Below, one piece after another: positions 32,881-44,805 of a stretch of DNA of 64,000 nucleotides. A program made the position numbers and the translations under genes. Position 1 is the stretch's first letter. Each line of letters starts with the position of its first letter. Origin of the DNA: Aselliscus stoliczkanus (lineage: Eukaryota > Chordata > Mammalia > Chiroptera > Hipposideridae); assembly GCA_033961575.1 (NCBI GenBank), contig CM066736.1, positions 3,009,501-3,073,500 on the forward strand, written 5' to 3'. The notes under the pieces are model-generated. The model saw only the letters and a program-made list of their open reading frames with translations. It did not search any database and was not told the origin of the DNA.

Positions 32881-34956
32881 TGATCTCCAAGTGTTCCCCA
32901 ACTGAGACACCTTCCCCGGCTGCCTCTTGGGTTTCTATGGAGGCTGCATGACACAGGCATGATTGATTAGATCCTTGGCCACTGGGGTGGAGTCAACCTC
33001 CAGGGCCCTCCCCTCCTGGAGCTCACCTACAGGTGGTCAGTGTGGGCGCCTGTCTCAGTGCTGTCTTCCAGGGCCTAACCAGGATGAGCACATATATTTC
33101 TTGCTCAAGAAATATTTGTCCAGTAAATTAAATGAATTAAAATTATTTTAGTGACTGCATAGTACTCGGTAGGATAGAGTCCTATTAAATGTATCAGTTA
33201 TTTTACATTTACATTGCTCAGTAAAAAAGAAAAGAGGTGGGTAGCACTTTTGAAGGAAGCTACACCCTTCAGTCTACCTAACTAGGTGGTGACTCAAAAG
33301 TTCCATTTTAGCCCTTGAAAGAATTAGTAACTGTCCCCAGAAATGTCCATAGGTCTTAGTCCTAACTGAATAAGTTGTAAATATCAAGGAAGACATGCCT
33401 TAATCAAAAGCAAGACTAATGTTAAATAGAACAGAGTTTGAAAATAGAAAATGACCCCCCCGCCAAAAAAAATAATAATAATCCGAATGGATCACTTCAA
33501 TGGCAAATTTATGGAAAGGAAAAATAACATAAAGTGCCCATTATCAAATTAACAACGCCCCATCCCCCAAGCTTTCTGAATCTGGAAAACACATCTCCAT
33601 CCCCCGGAATCTCGCGCTGTGAAACGTCCGGTTTATGAAGACTGTGACCGCTCAGTAGCATCTCTGGAGCTGGCTTTGTTTGCTGCACTCTCCTGGATGG
33701 GTCCTCCGCTCACCTTACAGCTGGTAACCCAAGAAGCCTGATGCTCAGGCGATGGCCTCACTGTCTACCCGCCGCGTGTGTTTCCTGATGGATGAAACAC
33801 GCAGAACCAACCTCTCAGGTCTGTGCCTCTCTCCTGTGCTATCTGATTCTCCTCATCTCTGACCCTGAAACCTTCGCTCACCTCCCAGATTTGTAGGTGG
33901 GCATCACCTCCTTTTCCTGGAGTCCACCTGAAAGCCAGAGCAGGGACAAAGGGTTCTGTGTTTAGTTGTCTGTGAAATTGTAGCCATAGCATTGAAACAC
34001 ACACCTTGGGCTTCCACCATCCTGTCCTCCGACCCATGTCCCCATAAGCGGAATCCCTACTTGAGGTGTCATATGCAAGAGCTCACAGCTGAGAAAGTGA
34101 AGCCCATCCTGTCACCGTCCCCAATGGGAGTAAGGTGTCACTTCAGCAGCTACTCTGGGGTGCAGTTCCACTGAAAAGCCCCTTTCTGCTGGGGCCTGGT
34201 GATTTCCTGCATGAAACCATAATTTCAGTGATGGGGACACAGTAGCCCCATGTCCACGACTCTTGGAAAAATAGGAAAGAAGAATGAAAGTCAGAGATGG
34301 GGGCAGAGAAGGTGCACTTTAAGAACTTTGAACATTGAATCATCTGCAAACTTTCCTATAAACTTCGTCCCAGGGGGCTGGGCAGACACATCAGCCTTGA
34401 AATGAAATTTTGGAGATTTCAGGAGCACACACAGACAAAATCCATCGTGTGTGTGTAATAAACTTACAGCCTTTGGCATTTCACGATTTCAAGACTTATT
34501 GCACCTGCTGTTTTAATAGTTTATCTTCTCAGTTTTTTGCGTGTTTTCTTTATATTTTGTGGAAACTTTTTAAAAAGGGAATGTTACCAGAACCCCTGAA
34601 TCTGGGAATAGAACTGAAATTTTGTGATCTTTGTCATATGAATATTATATTAGGATGTTGTTCAATATTTTTATTTTCAAAATTATTTCAGTTTTTCAAA
34701 TTGCTGTTATTTCAGAGAGAATATTTAATTGTTTAATTATTCTTTAATAAGCACCATTGGCATGTGATTTTATCTAAGAATATCATGATCATGTAAAGTT
34801 TTTTTTTTTGCAAAGTCTTTAAAAGTGAAATTTACCTTCGTGTTTTTTTTTCTTAACAATCATTGATATGTGGGCAAAGGACTCACACAGAGAATCTATA
34901 AAAGAACAACTAGATATATTGAACAAGCTTATGCTAGAATCAGTCTTATTACCAGT
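32881..34956. other. Unassigned unique sequence
   Basis: About 2 kb with no recognised repeat or exon. 34480-34860 is AT-rich. A short AATAATAATAAT stretch sits near 33471-33482. Confidence 0.4.
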
Positions 34957-35081
34957 CAAATTCATATATTTTTTTTTGAGGGTAGTGTCACTGGCCCTCA
35001 TATGTGGGACCCGAACTGGGGCTGCTGGCTTCCCAAGCCAGTGCTTAACCACTGCGCCACTCGGCCGGCCCAAATTCATAT
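34957..35081 (-). mobile_element. tRNA-derived SINE (short type), minus strand, perfect TSD
   Basis: The element, 34968-35070, reads on the minus strand gggccggccgagtggcgcag, 'ttaagcactggcttgggaag', 'agttcgggtcccacatatga' and 'gggccagtgacactaccctc', with an A-tail. An exact 11-bp TSD, caaattcatat, flanks it (34957-34967 and 35071-35081). Confidence 0.93.
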
Positions 35082-35189
35082 TTTTAAAAAATTGTCTTTT
35101 TCCTATAAAATAAGAAACATTTAGAAATAAATACTAATTATTGACTGGAAATATCAAGATTTTCAAATTATTCATCACTGGTGTGAGAA

Positions 35190-35450
35190 AATAGTAATAA
35201 TGATTGCAGTAGTATAACAAGTGCATAAATCTCTTACAATGTCCCAGACTCTTTGCTATGTTTTGAGCTCTCCATATAGTAACTCATTTAATTCTTGCAA
35301 CAATCCATGAGATAGGAACTCTGTTATCCCCCAGTGCCTGATAAGGACACTGATGCAAAGAGTAATCAAGTAACATGTCTTAGGATCACATAGTTAATAA
35401 GTAGAACAGGTATTCGAATCCAGGTAGAGTTGCTCAAATATGGTGCTGAA
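35190..35450 (-). mobile_element. MIR SINE, nearly full length, antisense
   Basis: The plus strand reads 'agtaataatgattgcagtag', 'ccatatagtaactcatttaa', 'ttcttgcaacaatccatgag', 'ataggaactctgttatcccc' and 'tattcgaatccaggtag', the antisense of MIR from 3' end to tRNA-like head. It lies about 60 bp left of trinucleotide array 2. Confidence 0.8.
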
Positions 35451-35511
35451 GACCTCAAAATCAACCCAAGTCACCTAAAAATCGTGTCATTACACATCAA
35501 GAGTTTTAACT

Positions 35512-36374
35512 CATTATCATCATCACCATCTTTATCACCATCACCATCACCACCACCATCACCATCACCACCACCATCACCATCACCACCATCACCATCA
35601 TCACCATCATCACCACCACCACCACCACCATCACCACCATCACCATCATCATCATCATCACCATCACCATCATCATCACCATCACCATCACCATCATCAC
35701 CATCACCACAATCACCACCATCACCATCATCACCATCACCATCATCACCATCACCACCACCATCACCATCACCACCATCACCATCACCATCATCATCACC
35801 ACCACCACCACTACCATCATCATCATCACCATCACCATCACCATCATCACCATCATCACCATAACCACCATCATCACCATCACCACCACCACCATCATCA
35901 TCACCACAATCACCACCATCACCATCATCATCACCATCACCATCATCACCATCACCATCATCACCATCACCACCATCACCATCACCATCACCATCATCAC
36001 CATCATCACCATAACCACCATCACCACCATCACCATCACCATCATCACCATCACCACCACCACCATCATCATCATCATCACCATCACCATCACCATCATC
36101 ACCATAACCACCATCACCACCATCACCATCACCATCATCATCACCATCACCACCACCACCATCATCATCATCACCACCACCATCATCACCATCACCATCA
36201 CCACCATCACCATCACCATCACCATCACCATCATCACCATCACCATCACCACCATCACCATCACCATCATCACCATAACCACCATCACCACCATCACCAT
36301 CACCATCATAACCACCATCACCACCACCACCATCATCATCATCACCACCACCATCATCACCATCGCTATCATTA
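35512..36374. repeat. Trinucleotide array (ATC/ACC)n, array 2, ~860 bp
   Basis: Composed almost wholly of CAT/CAC triplets, with rare variants. The variant 'ccataacc' recurs in near-identical context at 35861, 36011, 36114 and 36275, and 'ccacaatcaccacc' at about 35707 and 35905, so blocks of 100-200 bp were duplicated inside the array. The minus strand is open for 288 codons of Met/Val and part of the plus strand for Ser/Pro. These are composition artefacts, not genes. Confidence 0.95.
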
Positions 36375-36599
36375 TTTTCCTATGTCAAAAAATGTCACCA
36401 CCCCTTGAGCATTTTTTATGGTGCTCAAATGCAGAACCACCACTAACCCATACAATATGATGTATGATTTAGAAAGTGTCACTTTTTCCATGCTTCTGTC
36501 AATAAATTTTCATTTTATAGTGATTTTTGTAAGACTGGAACATTTTCCTACTATCTGATGGAAAGAGTCTGCATAATAACATAGTGATATAATATATTC

Positions 36600-36745
36600 A
36601 TTAAAACCAGATAAAGAATATGTACATCTCAATTGCTACTGTCAAACTGCCATCCATAAAGTTATAAATGTGCACATTTTCACCAATATGATTACTCCAA
36701 ACCTGGATATTACTAAATTTATTTTTGGCCTATCTTGCCACATAC
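36600..36745 (-). mobile_element. Possible old L1 fragment, minus strand
   Basis: 'tactgtcaaactgccatcca', 'gtgcacattttcaccaat' and 'cctggatattactaaat' follow the antisense L1M text 'gccaaattgccctcca...caccagcaatg...gggtattatcaaac'. Strongly diverged. Confidence 0.45.
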
Positions 36746-36749
36746 ATTT

Positions 36750-37310
36750 CATTTTTTAAAAAATGAGTTTCCCTGAGGATTTCTGAGATGGAGAAGGACT
36801 TGGTTTAAAACCACTTGGAAACCTGATTGAAACATATGAATGGGTAAACAGCCATTATTGAAACTATCAGGCGATTTGAACACTGACTGGACATCAGAAG
36901 ACACTAAGAAATCATTGTTGATTTTATTAAAGGTAGTAATAGTTACATTTTTAAAAAATTCTTCTCTTGGGCCGGCCAAATGGCGCAGTGGTTAAGAGCT
37001 GGCTTGGGATGCCAGCGGCCCCGGTTCGGGTCCCACATATGAGGGCCAGTGATACGGCCCTCAAAAAAAAAAAAATCTTCTCTTTAGAGATGTATCCTAA
37101 AGTAGTTACTGATGAAATTCTTTGATATCTACAATGTTTTTTAAAAAATATTTCAGGTGCAAGGAAACAAGATGAGCAAAATGGTGACAATTGTTGAAAC
37201 TGGTCGTGAGAACTTGGAGGTTCATTCACTTATGTCTCCATCTTCTGTTTTGATGTATGTTGAAAATTTCCACAACAAAGTAAAGTTGCATTTTATTTCC
37301 TCAAAAGAGA
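36750..37310 (+). mobile_element. Old L1 3' end, plus strand, interrupted by a SINE
   Basis: Right of the SINE, 'tagagatgtatcctaaagta', 'gatgaaattctttgatatct', 'aattgttgaaactggtcgtg', 'aggttcattcacttatg' and 'tgaaaatttccacaacaaag' follow the L1M 3'UTR end ('tagagatacatactgaaata...gatgaaatgatatgatgtc...tgaaaatttccataataaaa'). Left of it, 'tacatttttaaaaaattctt' is contiguous with this text. How far it extends further left is uncertain. Confidence 0.65.
36960..37084 (+). mobile_element. tRNA-derived SINE (short type) nested in L1, plus strand, with TSD
   Basis: The element, 36969-37075, reads gggccggccaaatggcgcag with an intact A-box-like 'tggcgcagtgg' and B-box 'ggttcgggtccc', then 'gagggccagtgatacggccc' and an A13 tail. 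The TSD is tcttctctt (36960-36968 and 37076-37084). A near-consensus, young-looking copy. Confidence 0.93.
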
Positions 37311-38614
37311 ATGATCAGTAACCCTAGGTACCTAATCCTATAGAGACAAGAACATTGGAATAAGGGTAACAGAACTTAAGTGTTTTGCTAAAGAAGTTAT
37401 GTATAGACATCAGTCGTAAATATTATCTACATAGTGACACTTCTAACTTATGCTGGGCAGGAATGAAAAACTCCTTCACTCATGGTGACTTTTTTAATGC
37501 TCCTCTATTAAGAGTCAGAGGTTGATTATTTTATATCCTGAAGGATTTCTTTCCTGCCACACTTTTATGTGAAAAAAATAATAATAACTGCACAAAGAGG
37601 TGAAAATCAATTGAAAACTTTAAGATAATTCCCAGGTTTCTATGGGCATGCGTGTTTCTATCTGATCACTCTCCCCTTACGTGCATGATTGGTGTGGTGT
37701 TTTGAGCAGGATCAAGAGCGTGGGTAGGGCTCATGCGGGACAGACGAATTCCATTCCATTTTGCCGTGTCTGTCACAGAGCTTACTTCATGCCACACGTT
37801 CCAGGCATTGAGTTTGCTACGGGGCCACCCAGCCAGATCCGTCTTTGCAAGTATGTCAGGGTTTCTTGATGGTTTTTGCCTTTGATTTTGTTTTTATTTG
37901 TGTGTGTGTTTTTTTTAATTTATAAATAAATGGTAGCATTAAAGAAGGATGGGCTCTTGTGAAAGAATACATATAAGATGAAGCAGGGTCTAAAAGGGCA
38001 TGTTGTACATTCTGTGAAAGGGAGTGATAACGAGTGTGTGTGTGTGTATTGGGGAGGACTCGGTAGCTAAACTAAAGAATCACCCTTGGAATTATTGTAA
38101 CAAGATCAAGAAATTCAGGGGATTGAACAAAACCAAAGAAACAAGGGTTTCCTTTAAACAACTCCTCAGGGGACCCCGAAATAAGTTGGGCATAAAAATA
38201 AACTGCAGGAAAATCAATGGCAACTGGGCCTTGAGACAAAGCAAGGGAGGAAACGTGCTCAGAGATCTAGGACAGGAGCAGAGAAGGAACACAGACGGGG
38301 TGGGAATGGAGCGGGGCGGGAATACCCCGGAGCTCTGCCCCCAGCGAAAGGCGAGTGCTCGGAGGGCTGAGTCACGAGCCACTTTCATGCCACAAATGAT
38401 CGTGATGTCACAGAACCAGAACAGGACTTCACGTCCCTCCTCTAGACATGAATGCAAACACAATGTGCCTGTCACATTAAACTGGCCAGCACACCCCCGG
38501 CCCTGGAGGCCGTCCCCTCGGGTGTGTTAATAAGTCCTTTAAGTCCTGGTGTTCTGAGTCATCCAAGAGTGGTCATGATAGGCTCCACCTCCAGCTTGTG
38601 AGGGCCCATGAATG
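37311..38614. other. Unassigned sequence
   Basis: No recognised repeat except a short (GT)7 at 38034-38047. A frame of about 168 codons (38024-38530, plus) is the longest non-repeat frame here. It is basic and Asn/Arg-rich, shows no domain, and is overlapped by 127 open codons on the opposite strand. Confidence 0.4.
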
Positions 38615-38690
38615 ATGTGAAGCACCCACCACAGCACCTGGCACACTAAATACTCAATAAGGTCAGTTACAGCCGCTGGTTCTACGGCTG
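38615..38690 (+). mobile_element. MIR SINE 3' fragment, plus strand
   Basis: 'gtgaagcacccaccacagca', 'cctggcacactaaatactca' and 'ataagg' match the MIR 3' text 'gcttagcacagtgcctggcacatagtaagtgctcaataaatg'. Confidence 0.7.
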
Positions 38691-38734
38691 ACACCACAGA
38701 GATCAGAGGTATACTTGTAAATTAGGGCACTGAT

Positions 38735-39085
38735 TACATCAAAGTTATAAGTAAAGATGAAATGTTACATAGGCATTAAATTGTGAAGATGAAGAACAGA
38801 ATAATGTGGTAAATGTTTAGAATTTAAAAATAACATGGTAAATGTGTATGTTCAATGTTGGGTGGAAAAAAGGAAAATACAAGGCAGTGTATGAAATGGG
38901 ATCACAAGAAAAAAATGAAAATGCACGGACAGGGACAAGTACAAAATGGACCAAGACATTGGCAAGCTTCACTCTTGTTGAAATATGTTTCCTTCATTTT
39001 TTGGTATTTTAAAAATCATTTCTATGATTAGTAATATTTTTACAGTGATTAAAGGAATTTTTATTTTGCAAAAAGAAAGGGTGTG
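38735..39085 (+). mobile_element. Old L1 3' region, plus strand
   Basis: 'aggcattaaattgtgaagat', 'ttaaaaataacatggtaaat', 'gtgtatgttcaatgttgg', 'aaaatacaaggcagtgtatg' and 'aaatgggatcacaag' follow the L1M pattern ('cagccattaaaaatcatg...atttaatgacatgggaaaatg...aatgttaagtgaaaaaag...aattgtatatacagtatgatcaca'). Confidence 0.65.
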
Positions 39086-41450
39086 TTGGGGGCCCTCAGT
39101 TTCTAGTCACCCACCATCACGGAAAACACAGGCCCCTCTGAGCTGTGTCCTTTTCCCCAGGTGTGGAGAATCAGGAGGGACCAAGGACCAAAGGTACCGC
39201 AGGGGCTCCGCCTGCCAACCCTCCAGGTGACAGGAGAAGGTGCAACTCCACTGTCACACTGATGTCACTCGGAGAACCAGAGACGACGTATCTACAGCAA
39301 GGTACTCAGATGAAACAAAACGTAGTCCAGAATTACATAAATGATAGGGCTTTCAGGTGGGAAGGTTGCATTGAAATTAAATTGACATAAGCACTTATAA
39401 CTAGAATAAGATTTTTAAAAAACAGAACAGCATGGATATTGAGGTAAAAATAATGAGCCCTAATTCTCCTTGGCACAGACTTGTCCTCACCTGGCCAACA
39501 TTTTTGCTCCCATCCGCATGAGGGTGAAGAGAACAGAGGAGCGAGCCCAGGCCATGGAGTCAGAGACACAGGCAGAGCGTGCTTCCCTGCCCTGTGCCAG
39601 ACGTTGTCCGTCCCCCGACCAAAGCTGCACTTTCAGTTGCAAATGGGCGGAGCTTCCTACGCCCACCCAACACACGTGCTCCCAGGGAGGTGCCGAGCAC
39701 TGCCTGCCACACACACGGAAATACCGGGCCAGTAGGACTGCTCTACTGGACCCTGAAGCTTACGTTTCTGAGCTAGAAATGAAACCCCATTGCCACCAAG
39801 AGTGGTTGTGTTGACAGCACAGTCTCAAGTAAACAAGGGGCATTTCTTGAGCCAGAAGAGGGTTTAGCTGCAGCAGTGGACATGACGGACAGCTGCCCTG
39901 TGTGTGGGAGCCCCCTGGGGGTGGCAGGATGTGACCTGCATGACTGATGTAGCCACAGGAAAGCCCCAGCCTTGGAGACTGTCACCCAATTGCCACAGAC
40001 AGGAAAAGCAAACCCTACCAGGTAAGGCATGGAAAGCAGGTTGACACCGAGGTCTGCCCCCCCCCCAGAGCCCTGAACCACAGCACACGTGGTTCTGAGG
40101 CCTGTTCTTCCAAAAGTGAATCATCACCATGTCCCCCTGGGCAGCCCAGATGATAGGAGCACTGTGAACGTGACTCCTGCTGATGGGAACCGTGATCAAG
40201 CTGAGAGGCGAGACGCACTGGAAGGAAGTTGCCTCATGCTCACAGATCAAGAGTTGCAAACTCATCCAGTGGGGTGTGGGACCTCGGAGGGATAAAGCTG
40301 CCCCTGCCAGGCAGCTGGGGTGGGGCTGTCCATTCCCTGGCCACACAGCAGGAGGCTTCCCACACAGTCAGACATGGGGCAGTGACAGCGTCATGGGATA
40401 GAGACGCACCGGACCAGTGGGACATGGGCTTTAGCCGACCTCCACAGAAACAGAACTCCGACAGGGAAAGCAGGGGCAGTTGCACCCCAACAGTCTTGCG
40501 GGGATGGAAGTTCCTATTTTGTGGTCCCACAGGAATAGGTTGAGGCTGCTACTGACACAAGAAGAACAAAAATAATGTCTTCAGAAAGATGAGAAACACA
40601 TGGAACCCAAGATTTAAAACAGTGGAGTAAGTGATAGTGGTGCAGGGTTCAGAGTAATTGGACTGACATTGAAACTGACCCATGAACTGGTCCTCAGGAA
40701 TCTGGTACCTGATTGGATGTTTGTGCTCTTCCTTCTCGCTGTGGTTGTTACAATTATTATTTCATTGGAGGTAGCGTCTATTTTAATCATTTATTTATCC
40801 CCTGCGGTGAGGCAGTCACAGCACACAAATCAAACAGAAGATCAAACAAACATGCTGCCCCGTGACACCTTCCTCTCTCTGGGGTACCCCTGTGCCAGCA
40901 CCCCACCAGCAGCACCCCAAATGCCCCCTTCTCATCAGTCGGCTCCTGGGCATCTCACACAAAAGGGGCTTCCATCAGACAGACAGATGAGCTTGCTAAT
41001 GGAGGGGATGGAGACGGAGCCCTAATGAGCTGCTGTATCGTCAGTGAGAGCAAATCACATTGTCAGCGCTATTTACGGCTTCACACAGCACGAAGCCCAG
41101 TTATCACGTCTCTGCAAATTATTCCATTCAGAGGACTTTTCAGTCAGGGGTTCTCACCATGGCCAGAGCCATTTGGAAGCCTCTGCTACGTGGAAGTTAG
41201 AGCCAGCTCTGAAACGGTCCATCACCTCATATTCAGAAGCAAAAATGTGGGCACAGGTCCCAAAGCGGAATCTGTACCTGCGAAGCAGAAGGTCAAAGTG
41301 TGCAGACCACATGTGTACCCACGGGCTGCGTGGTCACGGGGTGGGAGCATGGAGCTAGCCTACAAAAATCCATGTGGTCAGAGCAGCATAGGTCTCCTCG
41401 GCAAAGCAACACCTTGGAAATCCTGGTTCACAAGCGTCTCCTGCAGCCTT
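39086..41450. other. Unassigned unique sequence
   Basis: 2.4 kb with no recognised exon. A C10 run lies at 40057-40066. A 118-codon frame (40669-41025, plus) has a hydrophobic stretch of about 25 residues near its start ('MFVLFLLAVVVTIIISL') that would look like a membrane segment, but nothing else supports a gene. Confidence 0.4.
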
Positions 41451-41900
41451 TGAAAATCCCTTCGGAGAGTGATTTTTTTACCTGTAGTCTGTAAATAGTA
41501 CACTTCTCTCAATGGTAACAACCATTTTAAACAAGATCGAATGCCATATCGTACCTAATAGGCTGTACAATAATTTCCATCATCAAATACCTGGTAAGCA
41601 TTCCTGTTTCCTGGAATGTGTGAGCCTGTTTTGAAAGCCCCGCTCGTAGCCTGAATGGTCTTATGTCTCCTTTCTATAGATGAAGCGTGTCAACCTTTCA
41701 TTCCGGGATGCTTCCATTACACCCGGCAAATTCTCTAATTAGATTCACCTTCGCCAAGCTGCCCGGGGCCGCTGCTTCTGATGGAGTCTGGCTTCCCGCA
41801 GGATTGAAGTAAAGCTGCTCAGCAGACAAAACGAGGCTCAGCTTGTTCTGAAAGATGAGTTTTGTTCCCATCCTGGTGGAAAATTAGAGCACTGGCTGGA
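41451..41900. other. Candidate conserved non-coding block
   Basis: Repeat-free and low in CpG, with words such as CAATGGTAACAACCATTTT, TACAATAATTTCCATC, TCTCTAATTAGATTCACC and AGGATTGAAGTAAAGC. The texture suggests constraint; not tested. Confidence 0.22.
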
Positions 41901-43570
41901 AGAAGTAAAATCTGCTTTTGTCGTAATTTACGTGAACATGGAGCTGCCGGCTGTGGTGACACAGCGAGACTCACACCCCAGGGACACAGCAGCAGGCAAT
42001 AGGGTGATCCTAACCCAGGGGATGTCCAGGGCACTGGTGGACGGCCCCGGACCTTATGGGACAGCACCACTGATGGGACTGACCCATGCTTACTGTGTGA
42101 CAGCCTGTTTCTTTGCTGGACCAACAGTCACACACAGTCTGCACTGCCTGAAGCCTCCCCCTCTCCCCCTTGAGGACAGTGACTGTCACAGTGACCAGGA
42201 CGCCTCCAGGACCCCATCAGTGCCCAGCACACAGGAGGGAGAATGAGATGTGACTCAGGGAGGGTACCCGCCTTCTGCAGGGCCCCCAGCACAACCCACG
42301 CCATGGAGGCAGCCCCAGTAAACTTGTCTTCAGGGAGTCAGGTCCTTGGCTGGAAATTGCAGAGGACGTGGATGGAGGGACCTTGGCTCTTTGATTCCCA
42401 GCCATTGATAATCCAAAAATATCAGGGGTTTTAACCTAAAAGTAAGGCTGGGTGGGGCATTTCAAGGTCACCCAAGGACTGAGCTAGGCAAACACGACAC
42501 GACATGGCTTCTTCTCACCCTCATGGATGACGTAACCACATTGCAGGGACTGTGATGAGTCTTGGGGTGCTGGTAAGAGCCCTGCGTTGTACTGCTCTCA
42601 CATCTGGTCTCACGCACGTAAAATTCAGTCATACTATGCGCATAAGGGGACATGCGCTGGGTCTTCTTGAATCCTTACCCAGGGCTGTTCCAACTCTGTT
42701 GTGTCATCACAGACAGTTGTCCTCAGCTCTTCAAAGCCTTGTCCGTGTCAACCTCCTAATGGCTGTCCTTCTGGAAATGGCACTAACTCCCACTCGTGAT
42801 GAGGGAAAAAGAGAGAGGGGAAACGAGCCCTAAATGGAAACAAGACCTCTGTCACCACGTGTGATGTCCTTGGCCGAGCTGCGTAACGCTGCTTAAATCA
42901 ACAGGACGGAGTGTCACACCAGCCATCAGCGAGGTGGACTTCTTGGAGAAGCTTTGTTGGAAGTAGACGGACTTCATGGATCTCTAAAATGTTTTGTCCT
43001 GTGGAAACTGGAGCTGGGAATAGCGTGAACCTCGCCACAGACCACTCGTGCCTCACACAGGCAGCAGCAGTGCTGGGCACGCCAGGTGCATGCAGGTACC
43101 TCCCCTCCGGACCCCACAGTCCACTCCCACCACTGTAAGCACACAGGTGTGCCCGGGCACCGAGCCCAGGGCCTGGAGGCCAGCCCAAGAGAAGGGGGCG
43201 ATGCCGGCCTCTGCAGGACGCCTCCTGCTCGTCCCTATCCATCGCGCTGCCCTGGGAGTCAGTGTGGCAGCCCCGGCCAAGCCATCCTGTCCCACCCGGG
43301 CTGCCTGTGCCCCGCCTGGACTGACCTGGTCCTTCAGCCCATGAAGCAGCCTTGGTGTGAAACTGGGGGGCCTGAGCTGGGACCCTGGAAGGAACCAAGG
43401 GCTGTGCTGCTGGGGAAGAGCCGTCACCGCCTCTAAAATCGGGGTGGGACGCATTCACCAGAGATTAACCTGCACAGGACTCCACGGTGAGAAGCCAGGT
43501 TGTAACCAGCTGGGGCCTCCCCTGCACCCCCGCCCCCGGGCTGAGCTCCCACCGGGGGCAGATGCTCATA
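41901..43570. other. Unassigned sequence, GC-rich at 43.0-43.5 kb
   Basis: No repeat or exon recognised. 43050-43560 is GC-rich with overlapping frames on both strands (up to 186 codons minus, 116 plus). None shows a domain, and mutual overlap argues against real exons. Confidence 0.4.
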
Positions 43571-43628
43571 CACTAATTAGTACGCTAATTAGTACACTTC
43601 AGCACACTAATTAATATACAAATTAATG
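43571..43628 (+). repeat. 12-bp degenerate tandem repeat of TAATTA homeodomain cores
   Basis: The units are cactaattagta (43571-43582), cgctaattagta (43583-43594), a degenerate 10-bp unit (43595-43604), cactaattaata (43605-43616) and tacaaattaatg (43617-43628). Two perfect CTAATTAG palindromes and two AATTAAT cores sit on a 12-bp period, close to one helical turn. It could be a clustered homeodomain-protein site or just a microsatellite-like repeat. Confidence 0.75.
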
Positions 43629-44117
43629 AACGCGGCACTGGGTACGCTAAGCCCCAGACCATGCACATTCCATAAAGAATGGAGTGTCGCCAAGCATAGG
43701 GGCTGCTTCAAAACTGCACCTGTCACACCGTGTTCGCGCCCAAACTTAGAGCCTCGGGGCATTTTCTGTCATCTCCTGGCATCATTGGTCTCGGTGCAGA
43801 GGCTCTGGGCCTCCCTGGATCATACACGTCTCTCCAGCTGTGGCCGGAAGACCTGGCCCTGTCCCCAGAGTGTCTCACCTCAATTTACTGTCAAGTGTGG
43901 CCCAGGGAGACACTGGGCATTGTTACCCAAAACAGCCAGAGAGAGAAGGTGGCGGGTGCGTGCGTGAGGATAATGGGAGGATTACTGAAAACCTTTCCAG
44001 CCACTAGCATCTAAGTATATCTAGACACACTCCGTCCAGAAGTTTTAAATTGTGTTTAGGGAACAAATTTATGTGTTTTTATCCCACGGGGTTTGAGCGA
44101 CAGGCTCACTCAAATGC
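43629..44117. other. Unassigned sequence
   Basis: No repeat, RNA gene or exon recognised. Confidence 0.4.
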
Positions 44118-44245
44118 AATGGAGTTATTTTCATCCCCGTTCTGCAGAGGAGGAAACTGAGGCAGAGCGAGGTGAGGAGGATGCCGCCGGGGCCCGAGGA
44201 GGCAGCAGCACTGGAACTGAGACCCGGGCAGCCTGGCCCTAGTCC
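44118..44245 (-). mobile_element. MIR SINE, antisense
   Basis: 'gttattttcatccccgttct', 'gcagaggaggaaactgaggc', 'agagcgaggtgagg' and 'gcagcctggccctagtcc' correspond to antisense MIR ('cccattttacagatgaggaaactgaggc...'). The middle is diverged and CpG-rich. Confidence 0.8.
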
Positions 44246-44297
44246 ACTGCAGGGTCCTGCTGCCCAGCTCCCAGGGGACCCGGAAATGCCACGTCTT

Positions 44298-44370
44298 TCC
44301 TCTGTGCCTCGGTTTGCTCCTCCGTGAAATGGGATAACACCGCTTAACGTGTGGGTCACTGAGACAGACG
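44298..44370 (+). mobile_element. MIR SINE fragment, plus strand
   Basis: 'tcctctgtgcctcggtttgc' and 'tcctccgtgaaatgggataa' match the MIR core. It lies about 50 bp right of an antisense MIR, forming a facing pair. Confidence 0.75.
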
Positions 44371-44805
44371 TGGGCAGGGTGTCGAGGCTGTAACATGCCG
44401 GGTTCTGTAAACTGACACCTCCTGCATGCCAGGCTGAGCCTCCCACCCTGCTCTCTGCCCCTCTCTCTGCACCCAGCTCATGCTGCCCATGTGGGTGAGC
44501 TGCCTTCCTCGCCCATCCCCCCGCCGTGTGCGTGCCACACGCTGATTGCTGTGGCTTTCACCTGAGCTGTCCCTCTGAGAGCCCACGGGACACCCACTGT
44601 CAAAGCGCCCAACCAGTCCCCCCTCACCTGTGAAGCAGTGGGCTGCAAAACACAACAGCACACTCTGTCTACACCACAATCCCAGCCTGTGTCCTCTCTA
44701 TACCTTCCGTGCTCTGTCGTCTGCCCAGATAAATCCAAGCTCTCAAGATGGGAACTGGTAGATTTTAAAAGGTTGCTTCCCTGATATCTGACACACAGTT
44801 GAGAA
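44371..44805. other. Unassigned sequence
   Basis: No repeat or exon recognised. Confidence 0.4.

Noticed and set aside
35506..36372. 288-codon open frame on the minus strand
   Set aside because: It is only Met and Val because the DNA is a GAT/GGT triplet repeat. Other frames are also open, as expected from composition.
38024..38530. 168-codon plus-strand frame
   Set aside because: No domain, opposite strand also open for 127 codons, and no splice or promoter context that I can defend.
40057..40066. C10 run as a regulatory site
   Set aside because: A simple homopolymer with no supporting context.
40669..41025. 118-codon frame with a membrane-like segment
   Set aside because: A single hydrophobic run in AT-rich DNA arises easily by chance; the rest is low-information.
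42898..43458. 186-codon minus-strand frame
   Set aside because: The GC-rich region gives long frames on both strands. No domain, and the overlapping plus-strand frames look equally plausible.
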